A stretch of 60,000 nt of DNA from Cryptomeria japonica. Its lineage: Eukaryota > Streptophyta > Pinopsida > Cupressales > Cupressaceae. A model generated the notes under the pieces. The model was not told where the DNA came from. It searched no databases and worked only from the letters and a program-made list of their open reading frames with translations. Shown here piece by piece: positions 55,347-60,000 of this stretch (its first letter is position 1; each line of letters opens with the position of its first letter). Location of the stretch: the NCBI RefSeq assembly GCF_030272615.1, contig NC_081414.1:822677896-822737895 (forward strand), written 5' to 3'. Made by a program: the position numbers and the translations under genes.

Positions 55347-56810
55347 TACATTTATCTGTTTAAGAAGTTTACGTATTCTAAAGAAGAATCTAACAAAATT
55401 GAAGATGTCTCTTCCCACAATATCCCAATGATCTTGAAAGAAGGCAAAGGGAACCCTTCCAGACCAGGGGACTTGTAAGGGGAAAAGGAAAACAACGCAG
55501 TCTTCACCTCCTGCAAAGTCACTCTTTTATTGAGATGAAGAATATCAGCGTCCCCAATAATGAGTGGGATGAATCCAAAATATTGTTCCAGTCTTGACTG
55601 TGACCTTGGTACATGGGAATGTTTAGACTTAGAGATTCAATGAACAACATAGCCATATCATCTTCATTCTCCACTGTAGATCCATTTTCTCGTAGGAGTT
55701 TCCTTATTCTATTCTGGCTTCTATGCTTCAAATTAGATTGCTGGAAGAACTTAGTGTTCATTTCCCCCTCCTTGAGCCATTGTAACATTGTCTTATGTTT
55801 CCAGAACACTTCATCTTTTCTATTAAGTATGACCCATTAGTTTCTCAAGTTCATTTCATCTTTAAACTCTTCCTCCTTGTTTTTTCTCTCTTCCATTTTA
55901 GTATAAATAATACTTATACCATTTATGATTTTTTTTTTTGTTTGAAGATTATACCAAATGAGTATGAATTCCAACCTTTAACTTTCTCTTTTAGGATTTT
56001 GAGCTTTTGAGAAATTTTAAGCAAGGGGGTGCCCAAAACAAGGGTATTCCATCATTTCTCAACCAACATACTCAATTCCTTGTGTTGGGCCCACATCATA
56101 TCATACTTGAAAGGATATAATTTATGATTCCCAAGCTCATCCAACCTTAAAAGGATAACATTATGATCAGACCATGATTGGGGAGAGGACCAGAGAGAAG
56201 GAATCGAGGCAGTTCCAGTTGGAAGAGATTAGCACTCTATCTAGCCTAACCTGAATCAATCGATTCCCAAACCTTTTTTTGGTCCAAGTGAACTTGAATC
56301 CAATGAGAGGGATATCCAATAACCTAGAAGAGGATATAAACTTAGCCAACTCAAACATGATGTCTGAAAAATCCTCAATCTCACCAGCTTTCTTCGAGGT
56401 GAATAGGGGGGTGTTAAAATATAAGGCACCCATCCATAACTCATCAATTTTGTTACCAATATGATTGGTAATGAAGTTCCATAATTGAGAACAAGTAGCA
56501 CGAGCATTCGAGGCATAAATATTGACCAAATACCACTACAGATTGGACTTCATATCCTTCATTTTGACAATCAGGCAATCAGGGATTCTAGAGGGTGGCT
56601 ATTCCCCCCAAAGCACCAATAGAGTCACTATTCAGGAAGTCAGTAGAGGGCCAAAAGGAGTTAATGGCCTTTTGGAAGTTATCCTTGTTATTTTGGTTTC
56701 TTGTATCATAAGAATATCCACCTTTTGTTTCATAAGTTTTAACTTAAGCATATGTTGTTTTAATGGGCTATTCAGGGCCCTAACATTCCAAGAGATAATA
56801 ATCATTATTA
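55347..56810 (-). pseudogene. LINE E ORF2 N-terminal part: endonuclease and RT start
   Basis: Minus-strand start IIISWNVRALNSPLKQ (about 56806-56755) and QKVDILMIQETK, the opening of the APE-type endonuclease. Next are VNIYASNARATCSQLW (56530-56480), IPLIGFKFTWTKKRFGN (the FTWTN region) and VRLDRVLISSNW, the last endonuclease block. A long helical stretch with stops follows to about 55500, then the RT opening with a SPGLEG-like phrase near 55470, FAFFQDHWDIVG and LLKQINV, where element D begins. The endonuclease cuts target DNA to prime reverse transcription. Several stops and frameshifts. Confidence 0.83.
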
Positions 56811-57089
56811 CAAATGGAAAAAAAAATCCCTACTCACCTGAATAGAGAGGAGAACAATCGGTAGGGGATTAGGTCTTCTTTTTCTTGTTTTCAGGGATAC
56901 CATCGAGGGTTGACTATTTCCCTATTGCCACTTCCTGATCTACATCCTTATATCTAGAATCTTTGTTAGTTGGTCTACCCATCTTGTTGTTGCAATCTAC
57001 ATCTTTTTTTTAATTCTTTTTCTTGATTGGGAGTTATTACCAACCGTTATCTTCTGTTTCTTCCTTAGCAAACTAGAGCTTTGATTTAG

Positions 57090-58330
57090 CTAGTGGAGGG
57101 TAGTAGAGAATTCAAATATTTGCAACTTTTCCTTGAGGTTACCAAAGCCACCAAGGGTCTTCTTTTTAGGAGTTACCAACAAGATTTTTTGGGCAAGCTC
57201 CACTTCACTTGTAGAGTTGGATAGATCAACTTCCTTATAGATAATCTCATCTTCCTTCAACTTCACAATGCATAGTCCCTTCCCACCTGGTTGAAAAAGA
57301 TCAACGACAATCTCACTCACACCAGTGAAAACCCTCATCAAAGGTTCCATGCCAGTGGGAGGAGGAACAGGAACCTCCATAGGCATCTCAATAATAGATG
57401 TGGAAGTCATAAGGTCATCAATACACTTCTTTTATCTTTTAGAAGATTGGTAACAATCTCCTCATTTCAAGGAGCATGCTTAATAGGGGATGAAATCACC
57501 AACTTGGATTCAGCCATGTTAGTAGTATCCCTCCTAACCTTCTCAGAGTTGTTAGGGTGAATAGGTATTTGGTTGCTACTCTTCTTGTAGGCAAAGCTCT
57601 AGTGACCATATCTGCCACAACTTTGATAGAAAGCTTCCACATTTTCATATTCAATCTATTGAACCCAAGAACCAAGCTTGGATAGTAGGGTACTCTTGGT
57701 AGGCAAGACAGTATTAATATCAACATTCATAGAGAATCGGGCAAAGAGAATCCTTGATCTACTTTGTGTTATGATATCAATAGCCAAGAACTCACCAAAC
57801 AACTTCGCAACTCCCTTGAGAATTTCCACATTCCATAATTCCAAGGGGAGCCCCAAAAGACGAATCCAAGTAGGGGAAACTGCATCCAAATTTGTCCAGG
57901 GGTCAAGGTTTGGTCTCCATTGCACTGGAAGAAATGCTTCCTTTTAGCTTCCAATTAGAGGACACCCACTTTTCCCTAGTTCTAAAGAGGGTCGAAAGGC
58001 CAAGAACTTCCCCACTAGGGAGAGACTAAGTTCAACAATGGTCTTATTAACTAACACATCTGGAACCTCAACTTTGTTCTCACTGATCACATAGGTAGCA
58101 AGAGGAGATGGACTGTCAAAAGCTTTCTCCATCATTGTAAGGCTCTTGCCCAGAAGCATATCTGTATAGAACCCTAATTCAAGTTTTGCAAAAACATCAT
58201 GGCGATATTGGGGAACAAAAAGGTGATAGGACAAATCTGCCACCAGAGGGTCTTCCCAAAAAGCAAAACAATCACATAGCCCGAGGGTTTAGGAAGCCCG
58301 TAAGAGCCCCCCCCACAACCCCATTCATAA
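57090..58330 (-). pseudogene. LINE E ORF1: DUF4283 and zinc knuckle
   Basis: Pieces in order on the minus strand: an opening near 58330 with a G8 run that has probably slipped; VNKTIVELSLSLVGKFLAFRP (58060-57990); WRPNLDPWTNLDAVSPTWIRL and LGLPLELWNVEILKGVAKLFGE (57910-57780); then IEYENVEAFYQSCGRYGH (57660-57610), a CCHC-type knuckle whose first C is lost. This is the DUF4283 plus zf-CCHC_4 arrangement of plant L1 ORF1 proteins, which bind LINE RNA. A C-terminal frame 57410-57090 has no known domain. It ends about 280 bp before the endonuclease. Confidence 0.8.
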
Positions 58331-58439
58331 AAATCTGCAACCCACTAATAGAACAATTAACGAGAAGCAAGAAGTAGAAGACCATTAGAGAGAAACTCCC
58401 ATCAAACTATAAGCAGGAAAGACTAGGGTAAACCTGCCA

Positions 58440-59183
58440 TTAGAGTACAACTAACAGAGATTACCCTTCCTTGTTTAAACACTCTAAGTTCATTATTGCC
58501 TTATTTTCTTTCAATTACTTTATCACTTTAGTTAGTTTTTTCTCTATAGTTATAACTTAAGTTATAAACCACTCTCTTCATTAATATTCATTAATACAAT
58601 GTCCATGGAGGATGTACCTATCTCAATACAAGGCTTTTTTATCAATTATATCCCTCTTGATACACTCACCTAATGCTTCTTGTACTTCTAGCCTTTTCCA
58701 TTATCTTTTCTCTTAGTCTTATGATTGTATTAGCATTCTTTCTTCTTTCATATTTTCTATCACGATTATTAAATTCTCTTCAAAACCTACCTAGATCTCA
58801 CTAATAAATTATTTTAGCCTCTTGTAATAAAAAATTTTCATAAAAAATTTAATTGATTCATTTATCCATCCTTACTCCTTTTCTTTACATTATATTATTT
58901 TATTATAGGGTAGTACAAGAAACTGAACACTGCCACAAATTGTCTTTTATTATTTCCAATTATCTCTATCTTATTTCTTAACTTCAAAGGAATAAATCCA
59001 CCTAGACTTGATTTTTAATTAATGTATTCACATGGACTACATCTCAATCAAAAAACCTTTCTTTGTGCTATTGTCTTGCATAGGACTATGGACATGGAGA
59101 ATTCTATTAGTGGTAATCTAGATCATTAATGAGGGTGGTTTCTGCAAGACAATTTCTAATAGTTTAAGGTATATTACCTATAG
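58440..59183. other. AT-rich DNA, nothing recognised
   Basis: T-rich plus strand with no reading frame of note and no element terminus that I can fix. The 5' end of LINE E lies somewhere near the left edge. Confidence 0.55.
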
Positions 59184-59336
59184 TGTCATAAATTGTACAC
59201 CCTTGCTAAGGTGGGACAATTTCACACTTAGTTTAGCACCCTCCTTAGCGTGTTGGTATCTTGCATTGTAATTTACCTTTAAGCATTTAATTAATTAATT
59301 AAATTTAATTTAAAGTCATATTTCATCACTCCCAAT
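59184..59336 (+). repeat. gypsy LTR fragment related to the one ending at 4260
   Basis: ATAAATTGTACACCCTTGCT and the following ~130 bp, ending with a TTAATTAATTAA block and CATATTTCATCAC, match the reverse complement of about 4104-4250. It starts like the LTR (TAGTGTCATAAATTG against TGTAGCATCGTAAATTG) and is cut off by LTR N at about 59330-59337. Confidence 0.7.
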
Positions 59337-60000
59337 TGATAGACTTATAAAGCATTGAGAGGGGGGGTGAATTAGTTATACCAATTTAAACAATACTACA
59401 TTAAACACTATGCATGCTATTCAAAATGATATAAAAGCATACACAATAAGTAAAACATCCACCATAACACAAGTGTTTATATGTGGAAAACCCAAATGGG
59501 AAAAACCAAGGTGAGATGAGACTCACAAGTTAACTATCTGCAGTAATAGGTAACTAACTGGTTAAGGTCTAAAAATGTGCTCTGCTAGGAGTGAATCCTA
59601 TTAAAGATCCCAAATCTCTACTAAAAGCTATACCCTTCTAAAGGTAGTACCCTATTAGGAGTAACCTTGGTAGAGGATTTCTGAATCCAAACTAATGGAT
59701 CACCTAGTTAGAGGATTTGTACAATGAAGCTTGTTAAAGCTTACCTAGTTAGGAGATTTGACTATTGTAGTGATAAGAAAACAACAGGTGTTATGATCTA
59801 GAAGTAGAATAACTTGCTTGAATAGATCCTCTTCTATGCACTCAAAACTTCATTACCAACATACTCTACAACTTAACACTTCTTGTCTTTACATCAAATC
59901 ATCTCATATCATATCTCATCATTCATACAAAATAGTTCATCATAATTTCAATATATAGACATTTAGATTTCATGTTGACCTTCAGAATTATATCACAATT
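59337..60000 (-). repeat. copia LTR N, same family as H, runs off the window
   Basis: Plus-strand start TGATAGACTTATAAAG with GAGAGGGGGGGTGAAT. Alignment with LTR H (13736 onward) continues to the window end, through TAAAACATCCACCATAAC, ACTCACAAGTTAACTATCTG and ACTAATGGATCACCT. Whether it is a solo LTR or part of a full element cannot be seen. Confidence 0.8.

Larger units (their letters stand above)
36780..58440 (-). mobile_element. LINE E (L1 type), near full length, with D and C nested
   Basis: Minus-strand order: ORF1 (58330-57090), endonuclease and start of RT (56810-55347), nested element D, rest of RT, zinc-binding domain and RNase H (42002-39390), ORF3 (39180-37158) and tail (to about 36780). 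The RT frame is continuous when D and one TACAT copy are left out. The outer ends are estimates, and no target duplication was identified. Net LINE length without D is about 8.3 kb, longer than usual for a plant L1, because of ORF3. Confidence 0.8.

Overview
This window reads as nuclear DNA of a large, repeat-rich plant genome. A gymnosperm is the best guess (inference): it is AT-rich, almost free of intact host genes, and filled with old, nested Ty1/copia, Ty3/gypsy and L1-type LINE copies whose frames carry many stops. There is no bacterial signature: no operons, no ribosome binding sites, no CRISPR.

Left part (1-15.0 kb). AT-rich DNA holds one candidate host exon on the minus strand (715-934) coding a 22-residue tandem repeat. 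It is followed by a gypsy-type LTR (to 4260), a 19-bp minisatellite (5039-5157), a decayed plant mobile domain (PMD) fragment (5370-6035), and the integrase tail plus chromodomain of a chromovirus with its 3' LTR (6041-8260). Then come a truncated minus-strand copia (8268-12496), the 3' end of a plus-strand copia (12497-13644), and a LINE 3' tail split by a solo LTR (13645-14965).

Middle part (15.0-36.8 kb). A 5'-truncated LINE (copy F, 15031-26644) was hit by an RT-less gypsy element (copy A, about 18221-26033). One LTR of A was in turn hit by an 856-bp insertion. F sits inside a roughly 213-bp tandem unit. After a PPR pseudogene (28691-29060) comes a structurally complete minus-strand copia (copy B, 29169-36088, TSD CAATT, 480-bp LTRs).

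Right part (36.8-60 kb). A long minus-strand LINE (copy E, about 36780-58440) was hit by an LTR element without pol (copy D, 42003-55346, TSD TACAT). D was hit by a copia with a complete domain set (copy C, 45213-51936, TSD ATGAG). Taking out C restores the D frame, and taking out D restores the LINE frame, so the order of events is clear. The window ends in a gypsy LTR fragment and a copia LTR.

Most interesting points. (1) LINE copies E and F both carry a further reading frame 3' of RNase H, an ORF3. (2) D carries a zinc-knuckle Gag plus about 3.6 kb of coding sequence that is not pol, and it shares primer site and polypurine signals with copia C. (3) The PMD fragment, LINE ORF3 and the D protein share a short T-x-x-x-(V/I/A)-x-x-x-x-GL-like motif, which may mean related domains were taken up by different element classes.
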